From Mycolicibacter sp. MU0102 (GTDB taxonomy: Bacteria > Actinomycetota > Actinomycetes > Mycobacteriales > Mycobacteriaceae), in the NCBI RefSeq assembly GCF_963378105.1, contig NZ_OY726398.1, forward strand, positions 2,790,001 to 2,854,000: 64,000 nt of DNA, written 5' to 3'. Under the pieces are notes generated by a model. The model did no database searches. It was not told the origin of the DNA and saw nothing but the letters and a program-made list of their open reading frames with translations. Numbering within the stretch: position 1 is the stretch's first letter; each line of letters starts with the position of its first letter. This document shows positions 16,513 through 24,397 of this stretch, piece after piece. Both the position numbers and the translations under genes were made by a program.

Positions 16513-16818
16513 GTGAAGCGCTACCTCACCGGGGGCCTGACCACCGCGCTGGCGGCCACCGGGCTGGCAGCCGGGTGGCTGATCGCCTCGGCGCCGGCGG
16601 CCCAGGCAGGCTGTCAGGACAACCCGCTGCTGTTCTTCTCCACCGCCCAAAAGTGCGACGGTCCGGTTCAGCCCGACGGCAGCTGGCAGCGCTGCGTCAT
16701 CTACTACTACGAGCCGCCGAAATCACCGCCCTCACAGCAGGACTGCCACTCCATGGGGCCAGGCCGGGATTACCCGTTGCACTCGTTCTACATGCCGGAG
16801 AACCACATCGACCCGTAG
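16513..16818 (+). CDS. small secreted CDGP-motif protein
   Basis: GTG at 16513 follows AAGGGG and gives 101 residues. Residues 1-32 are a Sec signal peptide (Lys2-Arg3, a hydrophobic Ala/Leu core, Ala-Gln-Ala cleavage site). The mature part has four cysteines: one just after cleavage, one in Cys-Asp-Gly-Pro, one in Trp-Gln-Arg-Cys-Val and one in Asp-Cys-His-Ser, suiting two disulfides. The Cys-Asp-Gly-Pro...Asp-Gly-Ser-Trp-Gln-Arg-Cys pattern recurs in small mycobacterial exported proteins of unknown function. It is a standalone gene, ending 5 bp from the convergent flavodoxin-like gene. Confidence 0.85.
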   Translation: MKRYLTGGLTTALAATGLAAGWLIASAPAAQAGCQDNPLLFFSTAQKCDGPVQPDGSWQRCVIYYYEPPKSPPSQQDCHSMGPGRDYPLHSFYMPENHIDP

Positions 16819-16823
16819 TGGGC

Positions 16824-17279
16824 TCAGTCCATCAGCTGCGCAGCCACCGTCGCGCCCAGCTCCCAGCACGCTTCCAGTTCAGGCTTGCCGGGCTTACCCG
16901 ACACCACCACGTAGTCGGCCGCTTTGACCCATCCCAGCCCCGTCGTGATGGAGTCGACGGCCCGTTCGGCGCCCTCGGTTCCCTCGTTGCCGTGCAGGTA
17001 GAGGCCGAACGGCCGGCCGCGGGTCGAATCCAGGATCGGGTAATAACAGACATCGAAGGCGTGCTTGAGCGCGCCGCTGATGTAGCCGAGGTTGGCCGGG
17101 CTGCCCAGCAGGTAGCCGTCGGCGGCCAGCATGTCGCTCGGCGACACCTCGAGCGCGGCGCGGCGCACCACGTCGACGCCTTCGATCTGCGGGTCCGTCG
17201 CCCCGGACAGCACCGCCTCGAACATGGCCTGGCAGAACGGCGAGGGCGTGTGGTGCACCACCAGCAGCGTCTTGCTCAC
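16824..17279 (-). CDS. flavodoxin-like / NAD(P)H-dependent FMN reductase family protein (Rv2771c-like)
   Basis: GTG at 17279 overlaps the upstream stop (GTGA), giving 151 residues. A flavodoxin fold is indicated by the first strand Lys-Thr-Leu-Leu-Val-Val-His-His-Thr, the phosphate-binding loop Thr-Pro-Ser-Pro-Phe-Cys, and the Gly-Ser-Pro-Ala-Asn-Leu-Gly-Tyr-Ile-Ser-Gly FMN-contacting loop. The protein may act as a small FMN-binding electron carrier or reductase. It is cotranscribed with the TM/TPR gene and dapB, the order also found at Rv2771c-Rv2773c in M. tuberculosis. A link to the organosulfur operon's missing flavin reductase is possible but not supported by position. Confidence 0.82.
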   Translation of the reverse strand: MSKTLLVVHHTPSPFCQAMFEAVLSGATDPQIEGVDVVRRAALEVSPSDMLAADGYLLGSPANLGYISGALKHAFDVCYYPILDSTRGRPFGLYLHGNEGTEGAERAVDSITTGLGWVKAADYVVVSGKPGKPELEACWELGATVAAQLMD

Positions 17280-17740
17280 TGCTGCGCCTGCAGCGTGACC
17301 GCGGTCTTCATCGCCTCCCGCGCGCGTCGACGATCGCCGGCGAACTCGTAGGCCCGGGCCAGCCGGTACCAGCGCCGCCAATTGTCGGGGTCGGCATCGA
17401 GTTCGGCACGAACCGTGTGGAACAGGGCATCAGCGGCGTCACGTTCGATGCGTCCGGATGGCCGCCGAGGTAAGGCGCCGGGGTCGAGTTCCATGCCGTC
17501 CTCGGCGATCAGCCGCGACAGCCGTTGGTGGGCGAATCCGTCCCGCAGGGTGGCGATCATCGCCCACAGCCCGATGAACGGCATGATCAGCAGTGCCAGC
17601 CCCATCCCGATCGGAGCGACCGAACCGGAGGCGATCAGCAGCACCGCGATCCGGCCCAGAAACGCCAGATACATCAGCAGCGCCAGGCACATGAAGGCGA
17701 TGAGCACCTTCACCCGCGTGGCCGGCGACACCTTGTTCAC
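17276..17740 (-). CDS. membrane protein with C-terminal TPR-like helix pair (Rv2772c-like)
   Basis: The 154-residue protein has two transmembrane helices (about 10-30 and 38-62) followed by a soluble region. The C-terminal Asp-Asn-Trp-Arg-Arg-Trp-Tyr-Arg-Leu-Ala-Arg-Ala-Tyr-Glu with Gly-Asp-Arg-Arg-Arg-Ala-Arg-Glu-Ala looks like one tetratricopeptide hairpin, so the protein may be a membrane-tethered scaffold. It starts 2 bp after the dapB stop and ends in a GTGA overlap with the flavodoxin-like gene, a conserved three-gene unit. No enzymatic motif is seen. Confidence 0.82.
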   Translation of the reverse strand: MNKVSPATRVKVLIAFMCLALLMYLAFLGRIAVLLIASGSVAPIGMGLALLIMPFIGLWAMIATLRDGFAHQRLSRLIAEDGMELDPGALPRRPSGRIERDAADALFHTVRAELDADPDNWRRWYRLARAYEFAGDRRRAREAMKTAVTLQAQQ

Positions 17741-17742
17741 GA

Positions 17743-18480
17743 CTACTTCAGGTCGAGGAGGGGTTCGATGCCGATCGTGAGTCCGGGGAACTCGGCGATC
17801 CGGCGCACCGCCAGCAGCACCCCGGGAACAAACGAGGTCCGGTCGATGCTGTCGTGGCGGATGGTCAGCGTCTCCCCCATGGTCCCGAACAGCACCTCTT
17901 GGTGAGCGACCAGCCCGGCCAACCGGATCGAATGCACCGGCACACCATCCACGTCCGCGCCGCGCGCTCCGGGTAGACCGGTGCTGGTGGCGTCGGGGTT
18001 GGGCGGCAGTCCCTTTCGAGCTTCGGCGATCAGCGCGGCGGTGCGAGCCGCGGTACCCGACGGCGCATCGGCCTTGTGCGGGTGGTGCAGCTCGATGACC
18101 TCGACCGATTCGAAGTATTTTGCGGCCTGGGTCGCGAAATGCATCGACAGCACCGCTCCGATGGCGAAGTTGGGTGCGATCAGCACCGCCGAACCGGGCT
18201 TGGCCTCGATCCAGGAACGCACCTGGTCGAGCCGCTCCTGCGTGAACCCGGTGGTGCCCACGACCGCGTGGATCCCGTTGTCGATCAAGAACTTCAGGTT
18301 GTCCATCACGACGGCGGGATGGGTGAAGTCGATCACGACCTCGGTGCCGCTGTCGGTCAACAAGCTCAGTTCGTCACCGGCGTCGACCGCCGCAGACAGG
18401 GTCAGATCCTCCGCGGCCTGCACCGCCGCAACCATGGTGGCGCCGACTTTGCCCTTGGCACCCAAAACCGCTACCCGCAT
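17743..18480 (-). CDS. dapB: 4-hydroxy-tetrahydrodipicolinate reductase
   Basis: DapB makes tetrahydrodipicolinate for lysine and meso-diaminopimelate, needed for peptidoglycan. ATG at 18480 gives 245 residues, identical in length to M. tuberculosis DapB; a frame start three codons earlier was rejected. The NAD(P)-binding Val-Leu-Gly-Ala-Lys-Gly-Lys-Val-Gly begins the protein, Phe-Thr-His-Pro and Gly-Thr-Thr-Gly-Phe line the cofactor site, and Glu-Leu-His-His-Pro-His-Lys-Ala-Asp-Ala-Pro-Ser-Gly-Thr-Ala carries the catalytic His and Lys. It heads the dapB-TM-flavodoxin unit. Confidence 0.97.
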   Translation of the reverse strand: MRVAVLGAKGKVGATMVAAVQAAEDLTLSAAVDAGDELSLLTDSGTEVVIDFTHPAVVMDNLKFLIDNGIHAVVGTTGFTQERLDQVRSWIEAKPGSAVLIAPNFAIGAVLSMHFATQAAKYFESVEVIELHHPHKADAPSGTAARTAALIAEARKGLPPNPDATSTGLPGARGADVDGVPVHSIRLAGLVAHQEVLFGTMGETLTIRHDSIDRTSFVPGVLLAVRRIAEFPGLTIGIEPLLDLK

Positions 18481-18506
18481 GGCTGCCACCCTAACGGTTG
18501 GGCGCT

Positions 18507-19511
18507 TCAGGACACCTCACGGCGGGTCTCGCCGGACTCACCGGGGTCGGCGAGGCGTTCGGCGACGAAACGGACCATCAGGTCAAACGCCGCCCGGCTG
18601 TCCGGCAGGAATGGGAACAGCGCCGGGAACGCGTGCACCTGGTGGTCCCACAGCTCGAGCCGGCTGGACCGGCCGTGATCCAACAGCGCGGCGTGCAGCC
18701 GTTCGTTGTCGCAGCGCAGGATCTCCGACTCGGCGGCGATCAGCAGCGCCGGCGGCATGGTCTCCAGCCGGCCGTTGATCGGCGACAGGTCGTGACGCAT
18801 CGGCAGCGACGGGCACACATGCTCGACGAGGTCCGGCAGCGCGTCCGCTATGCCGAATGCGTCGGTGCCCATGTTCGAGTGAGTACTGCGGGCCGTTCCC
18901 TCGAGCTCCAGCAGTGCCGAGATCCCGATGACTCCGGCAGGTGCCGGCAATCCTTCCTGCTGGGCTCGCAGCGCGGTGGCGAACGTGAGAAAACCCCCTG
19001 CGGAGTCGCCGGCGATCACCGTCTTGGCGGGGTCGGCCCCCTGCTCGAGCAGCCAACGGTAGGCGCCGACGCAGTCCTCCACCGAGCCGTCGACGCTCAC
19101 GTCGGGGAATTGCCGATAGTCGACGTGCACGACCGGCAGCCGGGTGCGCCGGGCCAGGGCCGCCACGACGTGCAGATGGGTGTCGAGACCGCCGGTGAAG
19201 AACCCGCCGCCGTGAAAGTACAAGATGGCGCCGTCGCCCAGCGGGGCGACGCAATCTGCTCGGCGCACAATCTCGACCGGCACCGTTGCGGCGAACTCGC
19301 GGGCGAATCGGATCCGGAAATACGGTCGCAGCCGTTGCAGGCGGGCGGCGGTGTTGGTGCGGCGGCCCAACTGCGCCAACAACCCGGGCATAGCCTCGGG
19401 GCCCCCGCGGCGGCTGACCCACCGAACCAACCGCGGCATTACCGCCGAAAAGACGGCGTAGATGATTCGGGCCCGCAAACTCCCACGATGAATCTCAGGC
19501 ACACCAGACAT
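18507..19511 (-). CDS. HSL-family alpha/beta hydrolase (Lip-type esterase)
   Basis: A 334-residue esterase of the hormone-sensitive-lipase family, with oxyanion-hole His-Gly-Gly-Gly-Phe, nucleophile motif Gly-Asp-Ser-Ala-Gly-Gly, and the terminal His in His-Gln-Val-His-Ala-Phe. The acid residue is probably Glu/Asp in Ala-Ala-Glu-Ser-Glu-Ile or nearby. The N-terminal 60 residues form the family's helical cap. Mycobacteria carry many such Lip enzymes hydrolysing short to medium acyl esters. It lies between dapB and the reductase gene, on the same strand as the reductase/hydrolase/PF10118 group and 33 bp downstream of it, so it may be that operon's last gene. Confidence 0.93.
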   Translation of the reverse strand: MSGVPEIHRGSLRARIIYAVFSAVMPRLVRWVSRRGGPEAMPGLLAQLGRRTNTAARLQRLRPYFRIRFAREFAATVPVEIVRRADCVAPLGDGAILYFHGGGFFTGGLDTHLHVVAALARRTRLPVVHVDYRQFPDVSVDGSVEDCVGAYRWLLEQGADPAKTVIAGDSAGGFLTFATALRAQQEGLPAPAGVIGISALLELEGTARSTHSNMGTDAFGIADALPDLVEHVCPSLPMRHDLSPINGRLETMPPALLIAAESEILRCDNERLHAALLDHGRSSRLELWDHQVHAFPALFPFLPDSRAAFDLMVRFVAERLADPGESGETRREVS

Positions 19512-19544
19512 CCGGGCATCCTATCTGCACCGATACGGCTCGAC

Positions 19545-20630
19545 TCAGGCGTCGATGACGATGCGTCCCTCGTTGGCCCGCGAGACACAGACCAGCATCT
19601 CGTCGCCGCCCTCCGCGGTGCGTCCACGCCGGTCGACGTCTCCGGAGACCACCTTGACCTTGCAGGTGCCGCAGAATCCCTGCCGGCAGGAGTACGCGGT
19701 CGTCGGATCGGCGTCGAGCATCACGTCCAGCGCCGAGCGGTCCGCGGGAATCGCCAGTACACGCCGCGATCGGGCGAGCTCAAGCTCGAACGGCACCCCA
19801 TCGACCACCGGCGGCGGGCTGAACCGCTCATAGTGCAGCGGGGCTTTGATATTCGAGCAATGTTCATTGCGAGTGACACGCACCGCTTCGAGCATCGCGC
19901 TCGGGCCGCAGACGTACACCGCGGTCTGTGGCCCGGCGCCGGCCAGTAGCTCCTCGGTGCCCGCGAAACGCCCGTGCTCGTCATCGGCCCACACCGTGAC
20001 CCGCTCGGCATCCACCGCCAGTACCTCGTCGAGCAACGGCATGTCAGCCCGGCTGCGGCCGGCATAGACAGCGCGCCAATCGATTCCGCGTTGGGCGGCC
20101 TCACGCAGCATCGGCAGCATTGGGGTCACGCCGATCCCGCCGATGACGAACAGCACCTCATCCTCACCGGTGCCCAGATAGAACGCGTTGCGTGGACCTT
20201 CGAACAGCAGCGTGTCGCCCTCGGCGTAGGCCTGGTGCATCTCGACCGAGCCGCCGCCCCCGTCGTCGAGCCGGCGTACCGCGATGCGGTACTCGGTGCG
20301 ACGTCCCGGCACGCCGCACAGCGAGTACTGCCGACGGCGACCGGAAGGCAGCTGCACGTCGATGTGCCCACCCGGGGTCCACGACGGCAACAGTCCGCCG
20401 TCGGGATCCGCCAGGGTCAGGGCCACCACGTCGTTGGTCAGAATCTCCCGCTTGGTGACGACGGCCGCGATCGTTCGCGACACCGGCGTCACTCGAGACG
20501 GCTCCCACCGCGAAACCGCAGCCATCCCACCGAATACGGTGATCGCGCCCCAGAGTGCGTTGAACAGCCGGTCGTGCTTTCGCCGGCCGTAAAGGTCGGC
20601 GGGGCGCGATTTCCAGATCTGCGCTGTCAT
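19545..20630 (-). CDS. ferredoxin-NAD(P)H reductase with C-terminal [2Fe-2S] domain
   Basis: The 361-residue electron-transfer protein combines an FAD domain (Arg-Arg-Gln-Tyr-Ser-Leu-Cys FAD motif), an NAD(P) domain (Gly-Gly-Ile-Gly-Val-Thr-Pro and Val-Cys-Gly-Pro) and a C-terminal plant-type [2Fe-2S] ferredoxin with Cys-Arg-Gln-Gly-Phe-Cys-Gly-Thr-Cys and a distal Cys in Met-Leu-Val-Cys-Val-Ser. An extra N-terminal segment of about 45 residues has a hydrophobic stretch that may contact membrane. In mycobacteria Rv3230c of this type feeds the di-iron desaturase DesA3. It starts 1 bp after the preceding hydrolase, in an operon with a putative di-iron protein, its likely partner. Confidence 0.92.
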   Translation of the reverse strand: MTAQIWKSRPADLYGRRKHDRLFNALWGAITVFGGMAAVSRWEPSRVTPVSRTIAAVVTKREILTNDVVALTLADPDGGLLPSWTPGGHIDVQLPSGRRRQYSLCGVPGRRTEYRIAVRRLDDGGGGSVEMHQAYAEGDTLLFEGPRNAFYLGTGEDEVLFVIGGIGVTPMLPMLREAAQRGIDWRAVYAGRSRADMPLLDEVLAVDAERVTVWADDEHGRFAGTEELLAGAGPQTAVYVCGPSAMLEAVRVTRNEHCSNIKAPLHYERFSPPPVVDGVPFELELARSRRVLAIPADRSALDVMLDADPTTAYSCRQGFCGTCKVKVVSGDVDRRGRTAEGGDEMLVCVSRANEGRIVIDA

Positions 20631-20631
20631 G

Positions 20632-21582
20632 TCAGGCGTGCGGAATGTCATTGCCGGACGCGCCGGCACCGCCAGCAACGTTGTGTTGCACCCACTCGTC
20701 GGTGAGCCGGGCGATCACGTCTGGGCGATCGGTCACCACCCAGTGGCCGCCGTCGATGTCGATCACGCGGTGGTTGGCCGGGATGGATCCGGTGTAACGC
20801 TGCAGGGCCGGGCTGACGAAGACATCCAGGCGAGGCGCGAGCACCTGCACCGCGACATCGGTGGCCGGCAACGGCCGCGACGGCTTCAGAAAAGGCGCCG
20901 GCATGTTGGCGCGGTAGAGGTTGAGACCGTTGACGTAGTCGTTCTCACCCCGGGGCATGGCCGGTTGCGGGTTGCCGGAGCGACCGATGCGGTCAAGCCA
21001 CCCAAGCACTCGGGCGCCCAGCCCGGACCGGAAGGCCGCTTCGGGAACCCGCGGGGTCAGGAATAGCCAGATGTAGCTCGACTCCAGCAGCTGCCTGACC
21101 ACATCGCCGAGCGTGCGCAGGTTGCGCGCCGAGCGCAGGAACCGGCCGGCGTAATCCAGGTGCGGACCCGAAATCGAGGTGTAGGAACCGACTTTGGCCT
21201 CCACGGCCGGGTCGGTGATCGCGGCCCAGCCCTGGATCGAACCCCAGTCGTGGCCCAGGAGGTGAACCTTGTCGAGCCCCAGACCGCCCAGGTGCTCGAG
21301 CACCGCGGCGACGTCCGCGATCAGGTGCGGGAATCGGTAGCCGGACCTCTCCGCCGGCGCCGACGACGTCCCGGCACCGCGTACGTCGTAGGCGACGACG
21401 TTATAGCGGCCCGGATTCTGCTCGATGAGCTCGCGAGCCACCCCGTCCCAGACGTGGTGGTTGTCCGGGTAGCCGTGGATCGCCAGGATGGTCGCCCGCT
21501 GCGGGTCCAGATCGGTGTACGCGTGTACCGCCAGCGTCACACCGTCTGCTGATGTCACGGTGGTGGTGGTCGGGGTAGTCAT
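20632..21582 (-). CDS. epoxide-hydrolase-like alpha/beta hydrolase
   Basis: ATG at 21582 has GAGGAG 8 bases upstream; a GTG at 21591 is too close to it. The 316-residue protein has the His-Gly-Tyr-Pro oxyanion motif and the nucleophile elbow Gly-His-Asp-Trp-Gly-Ser, where the Asp nucleophile is typical of epoxide hydrolases and haloalkane dehalogenases. A C-terminal His in Asp-Gly-Gly-His-Trp completes the triad. It resembles the N-terminal half of mycobacterial EphD-type proteins by recall. Being between a redox partner and a putative di-iron oxygenase, it might process an oxidised product such as an epoxide, an inference from context. Confidence 0.87.
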   Translation of the reverse strand: MTTPTTTTVTSADGVTLAVHAYTDLDPQRATILAIHGYPDNHHVWDGVARELIEQNPGRYNVVAYDVRGAGTSSAPAERSGYRFPHLIADVAAVLEHLGGLGLDKVHLLGHDWGSIQGWAAITDPAVEAKVGSYTSISGPHLDYAGRFLRSARNLRTLGDVVRQLLESSYIWLFLTPRVPEAAFRSGLGARVLGWLDRIGRSGNPQPAMPRGENDYVNGLNLYRANMPAPFLKPSRPLPATDVAVQVLAPRLDVFVSPALQRYTGSIPANHRVIDIDGGHWVVTDRPDVIARLTDEWVQHNVAGGAGASGNDIPHA

Positions 21583-21615
21583 GGACTGCACTCCTCGTTG
21601 TTGGCCCGGCTCGGG

Positions 21616-22524
21616 TCAGTGCGTGGCGCGGGCCGCGGGCGAGACGGCCAGGTAGTTGACCGCCTTCTCCACCCCGCCCAGTTGCGACGGATGGAAGCCC
21701 GGACGGTAGTAGGAGGCGATCGCGGGCAGGAATTCGAACGGCGAGGGCACCAGCCCGCGGCGCGCGGCGATGAACCAATCCCGCCAGCGCGGCTTGGTTC
21801 CGGCCGGCAATTGCGGGTCCACCTTGTACATGAACCGCAGGCCACGCACCCACAACAGCAGCATCAGGGGCGTGACCGCCAACTGCGTACGGACCTGCCG
21901 GAAGAAACCGGCCCGCAGGTGCTTCATGACGTCGAACGCGACAGCCTTGTGTTCAACCTCTTCGGCACCATGCCAGCGCAACATGTCCAGCATCACCGGA
22001 TGGGTGCCGACCTCGTCCAGCGCGGGGCTCTCCAGGACCCACTCCCCGAGAATCGCTGTGTAGTGCTCGACGGCCGACACCAGTGCCACCCGCTCCAGTA
22101 GCCAACGCTGCTGGCGGCGCTCACTCCAGGTCGGCCGGTCCCCGAGCAGCTTGTCGAAGAGCCACTTGATCTGGCCGGTGAACGGCGACATGTCGACGCC
22201 GCGGGCGGCCAAGTGGTCGACAACGGCGGTGTGCGCCTGGGAGTGGGTGGCCTCCTGACCGATGAAGCCCTGGACGTCGAGCCGCAGCTGGTCGTCCTTG
22301 ATCAGCGGTAGCGCCTGCTTGAACACCTCGACGAAGAACTCCTCGCCGGCCGGCAGCAACAGGTGCAGCACATTGCAGAAGTGGGTGACGAAAGGCTCGC
22401 CGGGCACGTAGTGCACCGGCAGATCCGACCAGTCGAAACCGACGTCGCGGGCTTGCAGGACGATGCGCTCGTGATCAAGTGAACCGTCGTGCGGGCCGGC
22501 GGCGCTGTCATCGACCTTGAGCAT
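21616..22524 (-). CDS. PF10118 metal-dependent protein, putative di-iron oxygenase
   Basis: ATG at 22524 has a perfect GGAGG and gives 302 residues. The family is catalogued as predicted metal-dependent hydrolase, but the helical protein carries two Glu-x-x-His motifs (Glu-Ala-Thr-His followed by Gln-Ala-His, and Glu-Glu-Val-Glu-His) plus a Val-Glu-His-Tyr-Thr-Ala segment. That spacing is what ferritin-like non-haem di-iron carboxylate enzymes use. The middle region is hydrophobic near Leu-Met-Leu-Leu-Leu-Trp. It starts the operon containing a hydrolase and a ferredoxin-type reductase. A paralogue lies at 31387-32271. Function is not established. Confidence 0.85.
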   Translation of the reverse strand: MLKVDDSAAGPHDGSLDHERIVLQARDVGFDWSDLPVHYVPGEPFVTHFCNVLHLLLPAGEEFFVEVFKQALPLIKDDQLRLDVQGFIGQEATHSQAHTAVVDHLAARGVDMSPFTGQIKWLFDKLLGDRPTWSERRQQRWLLERVALVSAVEHYTAILGEWVLESPALDEVGTHPVMLDMLRWHGAEEVEHKAVAFDVMKHLRAGFFRQVRTQLAVTPLMLLLWVRGLRFMYKVDPQLPAGTKPRWRDWFIAARRGLVPSPFEFLPAIASYYRPGFHPSQLGGVEKAVNYLAVSPAARATH

Positions 22525-22881
22525 GACGAACCTCCAGGTTGGGTTTACAAAACCCTGTCGATTGTCTTCACAATGGACAGATTGTCCGACGGGGTACAAC
22601 GATACCACCGGTACCGCCTAAATCAGATTGTGACCGTCGCCACCCCCCTCCCGCCAGCCACTCGGGGTCTCGTAGCGACTGAGAGCCGTCAAAACGACAA
22701 ATTCTGCGTCTTTGTGTAAACGTTTTGCTGCGAACGTTAAGAGGCTGTTAACCAGCTTGGAGTCCGGCGGACCAGTCAGGAAATCTGGAGGATGTTCCCA
22801 GAAAACCCCGAGCAACCCAGGGTCCGACTCCGCAAGAAGCCGGCCCTTTTTGTTGCCGCCGTAAATTTCAAGGAGAGGCCT
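22525..22881. other. 357-bp divergent intergenic region before PE/PPE
   Basis: This AT-richer gap separates the PF10118 operon (left) from the PE gene (right). It holds the inverted/direct repeats at 22560-22587 and two AACGTT palindromes at 22719-22724 and 22733-22738 (14-bp spacing), which together form a near-inverted repeat. An open frame beginning at 22792 is in phase with PE but lacks the PE N-terminus signature, so it is not used. No RNA gene is seen. It plausibly contains both divergent promoters. Confidence 0.5.
22560..22587. promoter_or_regulatory. operator-like repeat cluster upstream of PF10118 operon
   Basis: Between 36 and 63 bp upstream of the PF10118 start are a perfect inverted repeat ATTGT-cttc-ACAAT (22561-22574), a second one GGACA-gat-TGTCC (22575-22587), and a 7-bp direct repeat GATTGTC (22560-22566, 22580-22586) with a 20-bp period. 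Spacing of about two helical turns suits a dimeric repressor or activator. No regulator gene is adjacent. Confidence 0.4.
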
Positions 22882-23181
22882 TTGTCGTTCGTCAATGCAC
22901 ATCCCGAGACCCTGACAACCGCTGCCGACAGTCTGTCGAGCACTGGCTTTGCGCTCGCTTCCCAGAACGAGGCCGCGCACATCGTGACCACAGCGGTAGT
23001 CCCCCCATCCGCCGACGAAGTGTCGGCCATGCTGGCTGCCCGCTTCGCCACTCAGGCGCAGCTGTACCACCAGATGAGCGCCCAGGCCACCTCTATTCAC
23101 GAGATGTTCGTCGCCACTCTCAACGCCAGTGCGAACACCTACGCGACCGCCGAGGCCGCCAACGTGATCGCGGCCGGATAA
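22882..23181 (+). CDS. PE family protein
   Basis: TTG at 22882 follows AAGGAGAGG and yields 99 residues, the standard PE length. The start Leu/Met-Ser-Phe-Val, followed by His-Pro-Glu, matches the PE N-terminus, as does the ensuing helix-turn-helix pair with Ser-Ala-Glu/Asp-Glu-Val-Ser-Ala. PE proteins form helical hairpins that pair with PPE proteins and are exported by ESX type VII systems. It lacks a C-terminal extension or the PGRS repeats. It is followed 16 bp later by a PPE gene, the usual coexpressed pair. From memory M. tuberculosis has Rv2768c-Rv2770c PE/PPE genes near dapB. Confidence 0.93.
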   Translation: MSFVNAHPETLTTAADSLSSTGFALASQNEAAHIVTTAVVPPSADEVSAMLAARFATQAQLYHQMSAQATSIHEMFVATLNASANTYATAEAANVIAAG

Positions 23182-23197
23182 GAGAGGAGGTATAGCA

Positions 23198-24364
23198 ATG
23201 GATTTCGCAGCATTACCACCGGAAGTCAACTCCGCACGCATGTATGCCGGCCCTGGTGCAGGGTCGCTGTTGGCCGCCTCTGCGGCCTGGGATGAGCTGG
23301 CTGTCGACCTGCAGTCCGCGGCAGCGAGCTACCGCGCGGTCGTCCAAGAACTGACCAGTGGCCCGTGGTTGGGCGTGTCATCAACGAAGATGGCGGCGGC
23401 GGCCTCACCGTATGCCACCTGGCTCACCGCCACGGCCGAGCAGGCGGAGCTGACCAGCACCCAGGCCAAAGCGGCAGCCACCGCCCATTCGAGCGCATTC
23501 GCCATGACCGTTCCACCGCCCTTGATCGCTGCCAACCGTGCACAGTTGGCCACGCTGGTCGCAACGAACTTCTTCGGGCAGAACGCCCCGGCCATCGCGG
23601 CCACCGAGGCTCAATACTTCGAGATGTGGGCCCAGGACGCAGCGGCGATGTACTCCTACAGCGCTGCCGCGCACGCCGCAGCACAGATGGTGCCGTTCAC
23701 CACGCCGCCGCAGACGGCCAACCCCGGCGGCATAGCGGCGCAGCAGGCAGCGACCGCCGAGGTGGCTGCGGCCGCCACCGGCCAGGCCGCGACCAACCTG
23801 GCGATGGAGACGTTGCCGGGTGCGCTGGCGGGCGCAGCCGAAGCGGGATCGCTCAACCTTCCGCCCATCTTCGGCGACCTGGCGACGTTGGGTGCGGCTC
23901 CGGTGTCAACCATGATGAGCACCGCCATCATTGCCGCGTTCATACCCGAATACCTCATTGCCGGCGCGGCGCTCCCGTCGCCGTTCGGCCTTGAGGCGGC
24001 AGCGCCCGCTGCCATCGCGGCGGGTCTGCCATTGGGCCTGACGCCGACGCTGGGAAGTGCCGGCCTGGCTTCGGCGACATCGGCAGCATCGGCCGGGGTT
24101 GGCAATGCGGCCTCGGTCAGCGGCTTGTCGGTACCCAAGGCATGGGCCACTGCAGCCCCGGAAATGCGCTTGGCCGCAGCCGAATTCGCGGCGCCTGCGC
24201 TGGCAACCGCAGGAACGCCGATGATGGGTGGCTCGCCGCTGTTGTGCGCTCCGCCGCTGATGGGGATGGGTCCGCGTGGCAGCGCTGCGGCGCGGGCCAA
24301 AGACGACCAGAACGAAGAGGCCAAGCGAAAGGCAGCCAAGGGGCGACGGTCGTCGATGTGGTGA
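23198..24364 (+). CDS. PPE family protein, PPE-SVP subfamily
   Basis: The 388-residue protein starts Met-Asp-Phe-Ala-Ala-Leu-Pro-Pro-Glu-Val-Asn-Ser, the canonical PPE start, and contains the Trp-x-Gly-type motif (Gly-Pro-Trp-Leu-Gly) of the roughly 180-residue helical domain. Further on, Gly-Leu-Ser-Val-Pro-Lys-Ala-Trp marks the SVP subfamily. The C-terminus is charged. ATG follows GAGGAGG. Secreted via ESX-5-type systems in general, it forms a heterodimer with the preceding PE. There are no esx or ecc genes nearby, so it depends on a secretion system elsewhere. Confidence 0.95.
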   Translation: MDFAALPPEVNSARMYAGPGAGSLLAASAAWDELAVDLQSAAASYRAVVQELTSGPWLGVSSTKMAAAASPYATWLTATAEQAELTSTQAKAAATAHSSAFAMTVPPPLIAANRAQLATLVATNFFGQNAPAIAATEAQYFEMWAQDAAAMYSYSAAAHAAAQMVPFTTPPQTANPGGIAAQQAATAEVAAAATGQAATNLAMETLPGALAGAAEAGSLNLPPIFGDLATLGAAPVSTMMSTAIIAAFIPEYLIAGAALPSPFGLEAAAPAAIAAGLPLGLTPTLGSAGLASATSAASAGVGNAASVSGLSVPKAWATAAPEMRLAAAEFAAPALATAGTPMMGGSPLLCAPPLMGMGPRGSAAARAKDDQNEEAKRKAAKGRRSSMW

Positions 24365-24397
24365 GTCGCCTCCGGCCGCCGGCGATCCCGACCGGTA

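Noticed and set aside
22792..22881. N-terminal extension of PE to ATG 22792
   Set aside because: Lacks a Shine-Dalgarno; TTG 22882 has AAGGAGAGG and gives the canonical 99-residue PE.
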